From: Sediminibacterium sp.
Lineage (GTDB): Bacteria; Bacteroidota; Bacteroidia; Chitinophagales; Chitinophagaceae
DNA: 8,034 nucleotides
Direction of reading: 5' to 3'
NCBI GenBank assembly: GCA_023256555.1
Contig: JALRFB010000035.1
Span: forward strand, 1 to 8,034
Part shown: positions 1 to 7,735 of the stretch, piece after piece
How positions within the stretch are numbered: position 1 is the first letter of the stretch
Layout of the letters: each line of letters starts with the position of its first letter
The notes under the pieces: model-generated
Told to the model about the DNA's origin: nothing
What the model saw: only the letters and a program-made list of their open reading frames with translations
Database searches by the model: none
Made by a program: the position numbers and the translations under genes

Positions 1-3000
1 CTACAGAGGGAAGATCAGATAAAGGGATACATATTACTTCTGATGTGGCTATTATAGCATATGCACATATTTATGATGGAAGTGTTTCAGGCGCTACCTT
101 ATTATTCCCTACCAATAATCTAGGTAGATCATATTATTCAATCAACTATACACAGGTTTCAAACAGACCTTATTCATATTGTTATACTTATGTAATTGCT
201 ACTGAAGACTCTACTAATATTGAAATTGTATTAAGCGCCAATACAGAAAGTGGGTATAAGGCTGGAGAAACTATAAAAGTCTCATTAAATAAAGGTCAAG
301 TATATAATATTTTTGGTAAAGTCTTAACATCTTCAACAAATGCATCAACAGGAGAAGATTTAACAGGAACTTTGATTAGGTCAGTTGCAACTGCCACAAG
401 TTCATGTAAAAGAATTGCAGTTTTCTCTGGTTCTGGGAAAATTAATATTTCAGATAATAATTCAAAAACTGCCGATAATTATATACAGCAAGCTTTACCA
501 TCTAGTGCCTGGGGTAAAAAATACCTGACTGTTCCTACAGCTAAAATGCCTACCAATATTTATAGAATAGCGGTAAGTGATCCAACCACAATAGTCAAAT
601 TAAATGGAAGCGCTTTACCAATATCAAGTTTGAAAAATAATTTCTATTATGATATAACTTCTTCAACTGCTAATTTAATAGAAGCCAATTTGCCCATAAT
701 GGTAGCTCAGTATATCACTACTACTGGAAGTTATGGAAATATCAATGGAGGTAATGGAGATCCAGAAATGATTTATCTAAGCCCTATCGAACAAACCATT
801 AATAAAGTCACTATTAATTCTACACCTTTTGATAAAATAGTTGACTCACTTCATTTTGTTAATATCATTTTGCCAAAAGCAAGTGCAGGATCACTTAAGG
901 TAGATGGCAATGCTCCAAAAAATCAAATCATTCATCCGGCAGATAATAATTTTGTGTATTACCAAGTGGCTTTAAAGGCAGGATCACATACTATTGTTTC
1001 AGATTCTGGATTTAATGCTATTGCATACGGATATGGAAGTGTGGAGTCTTATGGCTATAATGCTGGTACCAATGTGGTTGATTTATATCAAAAACTAACC
1101 GTAGATAATCAATACGGCAACGTTAAATTACCTGCTACTTGTAAAAGAACTCCATTTAAAGTTTCTATTACCCTGCCTTATCAGCCTTTATCATTAATTT
1201 GGAATATTCCTAAATATTCCAATATTGCACCAGACTATGCTCCTAAATACGATTCTTCTTATATAGTAAATGGCAAAACAATTTATAGGTATTCTCTGCC
1301 TAATTATTTGACTTATGATAGTGTAGGAACTTATACCATTCAACTAAAAGTCAATAACCCAACTTTAGATGGATGTAGTGGCGAGCAAAATATAGATTTT
1401 GATTTAGTAGTATATGACCCACCAAAAGCAGCTTCTAAAATAGATTTTTCAAATTGTTTGAATGATTCTTTATACTTAACTGACAATACAATTTTAGGAC
1501 CAGATGATAGAAAATTGATTGGATTCAATTGGAAAGTAGGTACTGAACCTTTTGTCAATGCAAAGCAGTATACCACTTCAGTTAAAGTGGCAGGAGTGGT
1601 ACCTGTGAAATATTTTGTTATTACAGATATTGGTTGCTTAAGTGATACTATAACTTCAAATATCATTGTTGATAGTATACCTAAAGTAGATTTTAATGTT
1701 CAAAAAATAACCTGTGTCAATAAGGATGTACAATTTACAGATAGTTCATTTGCTAGGCAGGGAACCAGTTTAGTAAAATGGTTATGGAATTATGGAGATA
1801 ATAAAGCCAAAGACAGTTCAAATACAAGTAGCGCTGTTATTCACCAGTTTGATACTGTTAAAACATATACAGTTCAATTGGCAGTTACTACTACAAATGG
1901 TTGTATTGCACAAAAAACAAAATCTGTTACAATTAATCCTATTCCAATTGTTGGCTACCAATTACCAAAAATTTGTTTGAATGATGCTTATGCAGAGTTT
2001 ATAGATACAAGTACTATTGTAGACAACTCTAAAAACTTTAAACATTTATGGAATTTTGGTGATCCTTCAAATACGACTGTGTCTAATACTGATACTGTGG
2101 CGAATCCAAAACATAGATACCTTAATCCAGGTACTTATCAAGTTAACGAACAAGTCACCAGTATTAAAGGTTGTGTATCAGACAAAACCCAAACATTTAC
2201 AGTAAATGGTTCTTCTCCAAAATCTAATTTTGAAATAATAGATTCAAATGCGCTTTGTACCAATAAGCCAGTTCAGTTAAAAAATACTTCTACGGTAGAT
2301 TTGGGTAATATTGGTAAACTAGTGGTGTATTGGGATTACTATAATAATCCATTAGATACTACAATGGATGACAATCCACTCCAAAATAAAATATACAATC
2401 ATAGCTATAGCAATTTTCAAGTTCCTAATAAAATGAATTTTGGAATAAAACTAGCAGCTTATTCAGGCATCACTTGTTATGATGACCATCAGTCAGCTAT
2501 TAATTTAGTGACACCACCTCAATCTTTTTCATTTACTACTTCAAATAGTTATTTATGTGTTGCAGATTCTGTTCAATTTGAACCAATCGTGACAGGTGGT
2601 GTAGCTCCCTATACTTATGATTGGTCAAGTAGTAACAGTACTTTAGCAAACTTTAGTAATAATTACTTAAAAGGTTTTGCTAATGGATCTGTTAATGTTG
2701 ATGTTGCCATCAAAGACAGTAAAAATTGTATTTACCCCTACACTAATATAAAAACATTGGAAATCAAAGACATTCCAAAAGTTTCTATAATGGCTTTAGA
2801 CACCAATATTTGTAATCAAGACCCGATTTTATTGGTGGGAACTGGAAGTGTTATTCATAAATGGTATAATGATAACAGTCTTTTTGCAACTTCTAATTCA
2901 GATACATTGTCTACAATTATTCCGGGAAAATATCAATTAAAAGTAAACGACGGTTTTTGTAATTCTCTTATTTCTAACAGCATACAAGTCAAACAACATA

Positions 3001-3779
3001 TCATACCAAAGTTCACCATCAACAATACTAAATATATATGTATCAACGCTCCTGTAAAAATATTAACCAATACTGTTGAAGCATCAGGGGCACATTTTAA
3101 TTGGAATTTTGGTGATAGTCAAACCTCAGTAAAGGCTCAGCCAATTGCACATAATTATAATAAGTTTGGACAATATCAAATTAAATTAACATATACCAAT
3201 GATTTTTGTCCAAGATATGATACAAGTGCAGTGGGAGATTCAATTAGGGTTATCAATCCATTACAACCTGCTGAATTTACCATGTTTGTTTTGTCTGATA
3301 TAGATACATTATTAACCAATATTAAAGTTGATTCTGGATATACTCAATACAGTTGGTACCCAAATACTAATTTGAACAATACGCTAATACCTTATCCGGT
3401 ATTCAGGGGAATAAAAACTACTGATTATACTTTAACAAGAACAGATACTGTAAGTAGTTGTCAAATAGCGGATATATATCATATTGTAGTGTCAAATGAT
3501 GTAGTAGTAGCTATACCACTTGCTTTTACACCCAACAACGACGGGTTAAATGATTATTTAAGAATAGAGCATGGGGCAGGTTTAAAGACCTTCAACTATT
3601 TTAAATTATTTAATAGGTGGGGAAAAATTGTTTTCGAAACAACTGATGTAAATGCAGCATGGGATGGTAAGTATAATAATCTGGATCAGGAAGTAGATTC
3701 CTATACTTATTTAATAGATTATATAACTTTTAAGGATGAGCATATTAAAAAGACAGGCTCAGTCATTTTATTAAGATAA
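1..3779 (+). CDS. Giant T9SS-exported surface protein with IgGFc-binding-like domain, Ig/PKD-like modules and type B sorting domain (5' partial)
   Basis: Probable cell-surface adhesin-like protein secreted by the type IX system. The frame is open to the window edge (first whole codon at 3), so the GTG at 45 is not the real start; the signal peptide lies upstream. About 1258 residues are visible. Bases 3 to about 1100 match the IgGFc-binding N-terminal family (SGATLLFPTNNLG near the start, ESYGYNAGTN near 1050). Then come eight modules, each with a Cys-Trp-Cys pattern. Three have the canonical PKD motif: WNYGD near 1785, WNFGD at 2049 and 3102. The end (from about 3510) is a gliding-motility-associated/CHU_C type B sorting domain: AFTPNNDGLND at 3522, FNRWGKIVFE, AWDGKY and a terminal GSVILLR. 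The stop codon overlaps the start of the PorP/SprF gene. The domain calls are strong; the ligand is unknown, and the IgGFc family name does not imply antibody binding here. Confidence 0.93.
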   Translation, partial: TEGRSDKGIHITSDVAIIAYAHIYDGSVSGATLLFPTNNLGRSYYSINYTQVSNRPYSYCYTYVIATEDSTNIEIVLSANTESGYKAGETIKVSLNKGQVYNIFGKVLTSSTNASTGEDLTGTLIRSVATATSSCKRIAVFSGSGKINISDNNSKTADNYIQQALPSSAWGKKYLTVPTAKMPTNIYRIAVSDPTTIVKLNGSALPISSLKNNFYYDITSSTANLIEANLPIMVAQYITTTGSYGNINGGNGDPEMIYLSPIEQTINKVTINSTPFDKIVDSLHFVNIILPKASAGSLKVDGNAPKNQIIHPADNNFVYYQVALKAGSHTIVSDSGFNAIAYGYGSVESYGYNAGTNVVDLYQKLTVDNQYGNVKLPATCKRTPFKVSITLPYQPLSLIWNIPKYSNIAPDYAPKYDSSYIVNGKTIYRYSLPNYLTYDSVGTYTIQLKVNNPTLDGCSGEQNIDFDLVVYDPPKAASKIDFSNCLNDSLYLTDNTILGPDDRKLIGFNWKVGTEPFVNAKQYTTSVKVAGVVPVKYFVITDIGCLSDTITSNIIVDSIPKVDFNVQKITCVNKDVQFTDSSFARQGTSLVKWLWNYGDNKAKDSSNTSSAVIHQFDTVKTYTVQLAVTTTNGCIAQKTKSVTINPIPIVGYQLPKICLNDAYAEFIDTSTIVDNSKNFKHLWNFGDPSNTTVSNTDTVANPKHRYLNPGTYQVNEQVTSIKGCVSDKTQTFTVNGSSPKSNFEIIDSNALCTNKPVQLKNTSTVDLGNIGKLVVYWDYYNNPLDTTMDDNPLQNKIYNHSYSNFQVPNKMNFGIKLAAYSGITCYDDHQSAINLVTPPQSFSFTTSNSYLCVADSVQFEPIVTGGVAPYTYDWSSSNSTLANFSNNYLKGFANGSVNVDVAIKDSKNCIYPYTNIKTLEIKDIPKVSIMALDTNICNQDPILLVGTGSVIHKWYNDNSLFATSNSDTLSTIIPGKYQLKVNDGFCNSLISNSIQVKQHIIPKFTINNTKYICINAPVKILTNTVEASGAHFNWNFGDSQTSVKAQPIAHNYNKFGQYQIKLTYTNDFCPRYDTSAVGDSIRVINPLQPAEFTMFVLSDIDTLLTNIKVDSGYTQYSWYPNTNLNNTLIPYPVFRGIKTTDYTLTRTDTVSSCQIADIYHIVVSNDVVVAIPLAFTPNNDGLNDYLRIEHGAGLKTFNYFKLFNRWGKIVFETTDVNAAWDGKYNNLDQEVDSYTYLIDYITFKDEHIKKTGSVILLR
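1130..3225 (+). repeat. Eight diverged tandem Ig/PKD-like modules, each with a cysteine pair
   Basis: Between the IgGFc-binding-like region and the sorting domain, cysteine codons recur in pairs at 1140/1374, 1455/1635, 1713/1902, 1974/2172, 2256/2475, 2556/2727, 2811/2958 and 3039/3207. First cysteines are 76 to 105 codons apart. Each module has a tryptophan between its two cysteines; in modules 3, 4 and 8 it sits in the PKD motif WN[YF]GD, in the others it is degenerate (WNIP, WKVG, WDYY, WSSS, WYND). Typical starts are C-V-N-K-D-V-Q-F, C-T-N-K-P-V-Q-L and C-I-N-A-P-V-K-I. This is protein-level repetition; the DNA has diverged. Intramodule disulfides are an inference. Confidence 0.75.
3510..3776 (+). 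other. T9SS type B (CHU_C / gliding-motility-associated) C-terminal sorting domain
   Basis: This part of the large surface protein carries the family hallmarks in order: an FTPNNDGLND loop, FNRWG, a WDGKY strand, a Y-x-Y-x-I-D-Y strand and a final K-x-G-S-V-x-L-L-R. In this family the domain directs a periplasmic protein to the type IX translocon. Type B domains are typical of very large SprB-like cargos and often need a PorP/SprF-family partner. The arginine is the last residue before the stop, as usual for a complete domain. Confidence 0.92.
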
Positions 3780-4780
3780 TGTATTGTATAAGAAAGATAT
3801 TGTTCTTGTTGCTTCCCTTAATTGCAGGATTATATGTTCATGCTCAAACACCACTTATCTCCCAAAATTTTGTGGCAAATAATTTCTTTAACCCTGCAGC
3901 TGTTGGTTTTGGACTCAATAATCAGTTTCAATTGTTTTACAGAAATCAATTTTCAGGTGTAGGAAATCCCTATAAAACAATTGGTTTTGGGGTAGATTTT
4001 GCATTGTTTAAAAATTACGACAATGAATATGCAAATAATTTTGGAATTGGAGTACAAGGTTTTTCAGAACAGTTATTGAACGGAATTTTACAAACCAATC
4101 AATTAACTGTGAGTATATCTAATAGAATTTTCTTCAATAGTAAAAAAACCAGTTATCTTGCTGTTGGAATAAGTCCTACTATGATTAGTAGAAATATTGA
4201 TCGTGCTGCGCTTACTTTCGGAGACCAATATAATTCAGGGAGATTATTTAATACTTCAAGTCTAGAAAAAATTGGAAGCTTCCCAATTTTATTTTCTACC
4301 AATGCAGGTATCCTATATTCTTATATTTCTCCTAACACATTTCTTCAATTTGGGGGAAGCACTTTTTATATCAATAGAAACTCTGGTAATCAACTCTATT
4401 GGAAAACACAGTCTTTTCAATTTGTTGGAAATATCAATATCGAAAAAAAATTATTTGAAGACAATAGTTTTTTTATTCATGCGAATTATCAAAAAAGAGT
4501 TGAATCCTCTTTTTTATTTATAGGGGGTGCTTTAGGTATACCCATTAACTCTTTTGATAATGCTCAAAATAAATTTTATTTGGGATGTTTTTATCGATCA
4601 AAAGATGCAGTTGTGCCTTACATTGGGCTAATGTATAATAGAAATAAAATTGGTTTCACCTATGATGTGTATCAAAACAATATGACAAGCTCTAATTTAC
4701 ATCCCCAAACTTTTGAATTTACCCTCACCAGTAATTTAGGAAGAAGAAAAGCCTCATTATTAAGAAGTATTTTTAATTAA
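3779..4780 (+). CDS. PorP/SprF family type IX secretion system membrane protein
   Basis: A 333-residue outer-membrane beta-barrel-type protein of the PorP/SprF family. Residues 1-22 form a signal peptide ending VHA before QTP. The mature start has the family signature: NPA at 38-40 followed by LFYRNQFSG at 52-60, then alternating aromatic/polar strands such as TIGFGVDFALF and FLQFGGSTFYI, ending in FEFTLTSNLG. The length is normal for the family. SprF is known to be needed for secretion of the adhesin SprB in Flavobacterium johnsoniae, and many paralogues sit just downstream of a CHU_C-type cargo gene. Here the ATG shares one base with the cargo stop codon (TAATG), with no separate ribosome site, which suggests translational coupling. 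I infer it is the dedicated partner of the upstream protein. No symbol is given because the family has many paralogues per genome. Confidence 0.92.
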   Translation: MYCIRKILFLLLPLIAGLYVHAQTPLISQNFVANNFFNPAAVGFGLNNQFQLFYRNQFSGVGNPYKTIGFGVDFALFKNYDNEYANNFGIGVQGFSEQLLNGILQTNQLTVSISNRIFFNSKKTSYLAVGISPTMISRNIDRAALTFGDQYNSGRLFNTSSLEKIGSFPILFSTNAGILYSYISPNTFLQFGGSTFYINRNSGNQLYWKTQSFQFVGNINIEKKLFEDNSFFIHANYQKRVESSFLFIGGALGIPINSFDNAQNKFYLGCFYRSKDAVVPYIGLMYNRNKIGFTYDVYQNNMTSSNLHPQTFEFTLTSNLGRRKASLLRSIFN

Positions 4781-6048
4781 TGCTTATACACTTTACCATC
4801 TTTCATTACAAAGTCTACATTTTGTAAAGCACTAATATCTTTAGTTGGATCTTTCTTTAGTGCAATGATATCTGCAAAACTACCTTCTTTAATTTCACCA
4901 ATCTTTCCTTGCATACCCAATAATTCAGCTGCAGTAGTGGTGGCTGTTTGAATTGCTTGAACTGGGCTCAAACCCCAATCAACAAAATAGGTAAAATCTT
5001 TGGCTTGAGCTAAGTTCCAGTCATAACCACCAATATCTGTACCATAAGCTAGTTTAACACCCATCTTAATAGCTTTTTTAAAAGTGGCTTGAATAGATTG
5101 TTGAAAATATAAATTAATGGGGCTGCCTAATTTAGCTCTTCCTTCTGCAACATATTCATTCACAAATAAAGTAGGGCACCAATAGATACCTTTTTCAGCC
5201 ATAACACGCATGCATTCTTCGTCCATTCCACTTCCGTGTTCAATTGTGCTAGCCCCGGCATTAATGGCAGCAAGAATACCATCTCTTGTCATAGCATGCG
5301 CTGCTAATTTTTTTCTACTAGTAATAGTTTCATCACCAATTGCTTTGATTTCTTCTGTAGTAAAATTGGGAATAGATCTAAAAGATCCATCTGCTAATCT
5401 ATAATATCCACGATCTGCATAAATTTTAATCCAATCTGCCCCTTGTTCAATTTGTTGTCTTACTGCTCTTCTTGCTTCGTCAGCCCCAGTAATCTCAATC
5501 ACCCCTTTTGGAAGATGTAATTCCCAAGAATAATCAGATGCTTTAATAGGGTAGTGTCCAGTGGTATTCATTGCCAAAGTGGAAACAATCATTCTAGGTC
5601 CATCCATCACACCTTTATTAATCGCTTTCTTTAGATCCACATCTGCAAATCCAGCACCCTCTGTACCCAAATCACGAATAGTGGTAAATCCATTCATTAA
5701 AGATTTTTCAGCACTTTTTGTGGCTCTAATGGTCCTATAAGGTATAGATTCTTTCAAAACTTGTACATCATAATCTTCAGAAGTAATATCCCCTTGTAAA
5801 AGCACATGGGTATGACAATCAATCATTCCTGGCATTACAAAATAATCGCTCAAGTCAATGATGGAATCGGCTTTACTAATTGTACTACTAATGGAAACTA
5901 CTTGATTTCCTTTGATCAATATATTTTGCTTTTCAGTAACATGACCAGTTCTACTATCTAATAACTTGCCACATTTTATAAGAACGGTTTTTTGAGCATT
6001 AATTGAAGTTGAAATTAATAGGATTAGTCCTAATATTAAATTGCGCAT
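4777..6048 (-). CDS. Exported metal-dependent amidohydrolase (imidazolonepropionase-like family)
   Basis: A 423-residue amidohydrolase-superfamily enzyme with a signal peptide (residues 1-18, ending SINA before QK), so probably periplasmic or secreted. The fold is recognisable in order: an N-terminal beta segment, HxH metal ligands H79/H81 in IDCHTH, NGFTTIRDLG at 119-128, a likely carboxylated lysine K208 in DWIKIYADRG, H251 in AAHAM, H271 in STIEHG, D338 in AYGTD, and the C-terminal EIKEGSFADIIAL sandwich segment. All expected binuclear-centre ligands are present, so it should be active. Relatives hydrolyse cyclic amides or C-terminal dipeptide bonds (imidazolonepropionase, Xaa-Pro/Xaa-Arg dipeptidase-like); the substrate cannot be read from sequence. 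Its stop overlaps that of the PorP/SprF gene by four bases. It is divergent from the FKBP gene. A weak promoter-like TAACTTTA lies at 6075-6082 on its strand. Confidence 0.93.
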   Translation of the reverse strand: MRNLILGLILLISTSINAQKTVLIKCGKLLDSRTGHVTEKQNILIKGNQVVSISSTISKADSIIDLSDYFVMPGMIDCHTHVLLQGDITSEDYDVQVLKESIPYRTIRATKSAEKSLMNGFTTIRDLGTEGAGFADVDLKKAINKGVMDGPRMIVSTLAMNTTGHYPIKASDYSWELHLPKGVIEITGADEARRAVRQQIEQGADWIKIYADRGYYRLADGSFRSIPNFTTEEIKAIGDETITSRKKLAAHAMTRDGILAAINAGASTIEHGSGMDEECMRVMAEKGIYWCPTLFVNEYVAEGRAKLGSPINLYFQQSIQATFKKAIKMGVKLAYGTDIGGYDWNLAQAKDFTYFVDWGLSPVQAIQTATTTAAELLGMQGKIGEIKEGSFADIIALKKDPTKDISALQNVDFVMKDGKVYKH

Positions 6049-6069
6049 CTTGTGTAGATTTTGAATGAA

Positions 6070-6083
6070 TTAACTAAAGTTAA
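6070..6083. promoter_or_regulatory. Perfect 14-base palindrome in divergent spacer (candidate operator)
   Basis: The bases read TTAACTAAAGTTAA: six-base arms around a two-base centre. It lies 34-48 bases before the amidohydrolase start and about 50-64 before the FKBP gene start. It overlaps the weak -7-like element of the amidohydrolase (minus strand) and sits about 35 bases upstream of the likely start of transcription for the FKBP gene. That placement would suit a regulator acting on both genes, but short palindromes are common by chance in such AT-rich DNA. Confidence 0.25.
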
Positions 6084-6097
6084 ATATTTTTTGAATA

Positions 6098-6105
6098 TAA
6101 GTTTG
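6098..6105 (+). promoter_or_regulatory. Bacteroidota-type -7 promoter element (TAnnTTTG) for the DUF3472-like/FKBP gene
   Basis: TAAGTTTG matches the Bacteroidota housekeeping sigma -7 consensus TAnnTTTG exactly. It would start transcription near 6112 and give a leader of about 20 bases before the ATG at 6134. No clear -33 TTTG is present at the usual spacing, so the match rests on one element and its position. Confidence 0.45.
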
Positions 6106-6133
6106 TAAGTTTATTTACTCAAAATACCTAATT

Positions 6134-7165
6134 ATGAAAAATATATTACTATTTGTAGTGTCTACTTTGTTCTCCTTATATGTATCTGGGCAAGACTTAG
6201 AACAAATTTCTTTGCCTGTAAATACAACTACCAAGCAAATAGGATTAATCAGTAATATTAATTTAGGTAATATTGTTGCAAGTAATAATGGTCAAATTGG
6301 TATTAAGACTACACAATCTTTTTTAAGCTATAAATTCAAAAAAAGAACAGGTAAAATTATTTTTGAAGTTCCTGCTGCAACCGAAATTTTGGCAACAGGT
6401 TTAAACACAAAAGCTAGAACCAAAAACAGGATTGAATGGAACTTTGATGCACAACAAGAAAATCAATACAAATTATATATTGCAACAGCTAGTGATTCAG
6501 CAAAGAATTTTATTGTATACTCAGGTTATATATATTTTCCTTCTATTAATAAATGGAAGTTGATCGCAAGTTTTAAAATCAATGGATCTACAGAGAGTAT
6601 AAGTGCTGCATCTCTATTTAAGTCTGCTTCTTTTTCTACAAATGTAGACGAGCTTTTTACAGATATTTGGTCACAAGGAGATAATGGTTCTTGGAATAAG
6701 GTTCAAAATACAGGTTTACAAAAGCCAGTACTTCCTCCTTTTTCTGACATAGATAGTTTAAAGCGAGCAGAAAGTGATATTACCATTATTGATCATGCTA
6801 TAAAGAATAATGAAACAGATGCAATAAACTTAAAAAAAGGATTGTACTATACCTTAATGAAGACATCTGTTAGCAATGAGCTTGTTAAAATTACAGATAC
6901 AGTGACAATTTTTTATAAAGGATATTTAATGGGGACTGATATTGTTTTTGATCAGACTAGCAATGAACCTAGAACTTTTCCATTGGGTAGATTAATTAAA
7001 GGTTGGCAAGTTGGATTAGAAGGAGCAAAAGTAGGAGAGAAAGTAAAACTATTAATTCCATCTGGTTTGGCATATAGTATTCGCACGCGTTCTCCAATGA
7101 TACCACCCAATTCAATTTTGGTATTTGAAATAGAAATAGTTAGTACAAAACCTTCATCAAAGTAG
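6134..7165 (+). CDS. Exported two-domain protein: DUF3472-like region fused to FKBP-type peptidyl-prolyl cis-trans isomerase
   Basis: A 343-residue protein with a signal peptide (about residues 1-19, ending YVSG before QD). Residues ~20-195 resemble the DUF3472 family: YSGYIYFPSINKWKLIASF around 129-147 and a W179...GSW187 pair, though the match is by memory and divergent. Residues ~234-338 are a complete FKBP domain, preceded by a NNETDAINLKKGLYY lead-in typical of exported Bacteroidota FKBPs. FKBP pocket residues align: Y261, F272-D273, L287-I288, W291 (GRLIKGW), Y314 (LAY), I323 in MIPP and F331 in LVFEIEI; the His87 position of human FKBP12 is replaced by Arg. It should therefore be a periplasmic or secreted prolyl isomerase aiding folding, with the N-terminal part perhaps binding a partner or glycan. 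No cysteine lipobox is seen. It is transcribed divergently from the amidohydrolase and is probably monocistronic. Confidence 0.88.
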   Translation: MKNILLFVVSTLFSLYVSGQDLEQISLPVNTTTKQIGLISNINLGNIVASNNGQIGIKTTQSFLSYKFKKRTGKIIFEVPAATEILATGLNTKARTKNRIEWNFDAQQENQYKLYIATASDSAKNFIVYSGYIYFPSINKWKLIASFKINGSTESISAASLFKSASFSTNVDELFTDIWSQGDNGSWNKVQNTGLQKPVLPPFSDIDSLKRAESDITIIDHAIKNNETDAINLKKGLYYTLMKTSVSNELVKITDTVTIFYKGYLMGTDIVFDQTSNEPRTFPLGRLIKGWQVGLEGAKVGEKVKLLIPSGLAYSIRTRSPMIPPNSILVFEIEIVSTKPSSK

Positions 7166-7183
7166 CTATTCAATATTTAAACT
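7166..7183. other. 18-base convergent gap with no convincing terminator
   Basis: The FKBP gene and the small exported-protein gene converge here. ATTCAA at 7169-7174 and TTGAAT at 7197-7202 could pair across a 22-base loop reaching into the neighbouring gene, but the stem is short and AT-rich with no following T-run. I do not call an intrinsic terminator. Confidence 0.4.
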
Positions 7184-7702
7184 TTACAGAATTCTTTTGA
7201 ATACAACTCTTTGTAAATTCAAGACACTATAATTGGTAACGTCTTTTTTATCGTCTAATTTTTTTCCCGAGCTTACTTCGAAAATGAGTTGGTTCCCTAA
7301 TAACTCATAACTAGAAGTTAGCATTACACCATGTGTTTCAAAAACTGAATATAGTTTATTATTAAATTGATAATCCATTAATTCAATACCTCCTCCTTCG
7401 TCAGTCGCGTAAGTTTGACTTTTAACATCTTTTAAAATCAAATTATAATCCTTTACTGCAGGCATTGTTTTGGATAAATAACTGGTTTTCCATTTCCATA
7501 CAGTATCTAGATTGGTTTTTTGAACTAGAAGCTCTACAGGAACGCTATCTCTTAATTGCCCTTTACCATATATATACATCATGCCTTCCCACTTGCCAAC
7601 ACATTTGTTTGCAAAATTTTCTTGTGCTTTAAGGCTTAAAACAAAACAAGTTAATAATGTTATTAATGCAGTTTTTGACAAAAACAATTTAGATTGACTC
7701 AT
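7184..7702 (-). CDS. Small exported protein of unknown function, possibly lipocalin-like
   Basis: A 172-residue protein I do not recognise by name. Residues 1-26 form a signal peptide (positive K5/K10, hydrophobic core, ending LKA before QE). C19 lies within the hydrophobic core but LLTC is a poor lipobox, so a lipoprotein is less likely. The mature part opens with CVGKWEGMMYIYG (34-46), and the G-x-W at 36-38 resembles the first-strand signature of lipocalin-like barrels. Alternating hydrophobic/polar stretches follow (VPVELLVQK, TVWKWKTSYL, DYNLILKDV, QLIFEVSS) and the end is VLNLQRVVFKRIL. The length suits a single small beta-barrel. It may bind a small hydrophobic ligand or be a structural envelope protein; both are guesses. 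It converges on the FKBP gene and diverges from the alpha/beta hydrolase gene. The start at 7702 is chosen because it yields the full signal peptide. Confidence 0.8.
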   Translation of the reverse strand: MSQSKLFLSKTALITLLTCFVLSLKAQENFANKCVGKWEGMMYIYGKGQLRDSVPVELLVQKTNLDTVWKWKTSYLSKTMPAVKDYNLILKDVKSQTYATDEGGGIELMDYQFNNKLYSVFETHGVMLTSSYELLGNQLIFEVSSGKKLDDKKDVTNYSVLNLQRVVFKRIL

Positions 7703-7735
7703 AGATTAGTGTATTAAAAAATTTAGGCATTGAGT

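Noticed and set aside
45..47. GTG as the start codon of the large surface protein
   Set aside because: The frame is open upstream to base 3 and the residues there (KGIHITSD) continue the IgGFc-binding family pattern, so the gene is cut by the window edge.
1340..1666. 108-codon open frame on the minus strand
   Set aside because: It lies wholly inside the large surface-protein gene, whose frame has clear domain support; the antisense product shows no recognisable features.
1792..1980. 62-codon open frame on the plus strand
   Set aside because: Out-of-frame shadow of PKD-like modules 3 and 4 of the large gene; composition is low-complexity L/Q/I.
4272..4523. 83-codon open frame on the plus strand
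   Set aside because: Out-of-frame shadow inside the PorP/SprF gene; no domain.
5210..5404. 64-codon open frame on the plus strand
   Set aside because: Antisense to the amidohydrolase metal-site region, which is unmistakably coding.
6952..7173. 73-codon open frame on the minus strand
   Set aside because: Antisense to the FKBP domain; the plus-strand frame has the pocket residues.
7169..7202. ATTCAA...TTGAAT as a bidirectional terminator
   Set aside because: Only six AT-rich pairs with a 22-base loop inside a coding end and no T-run.
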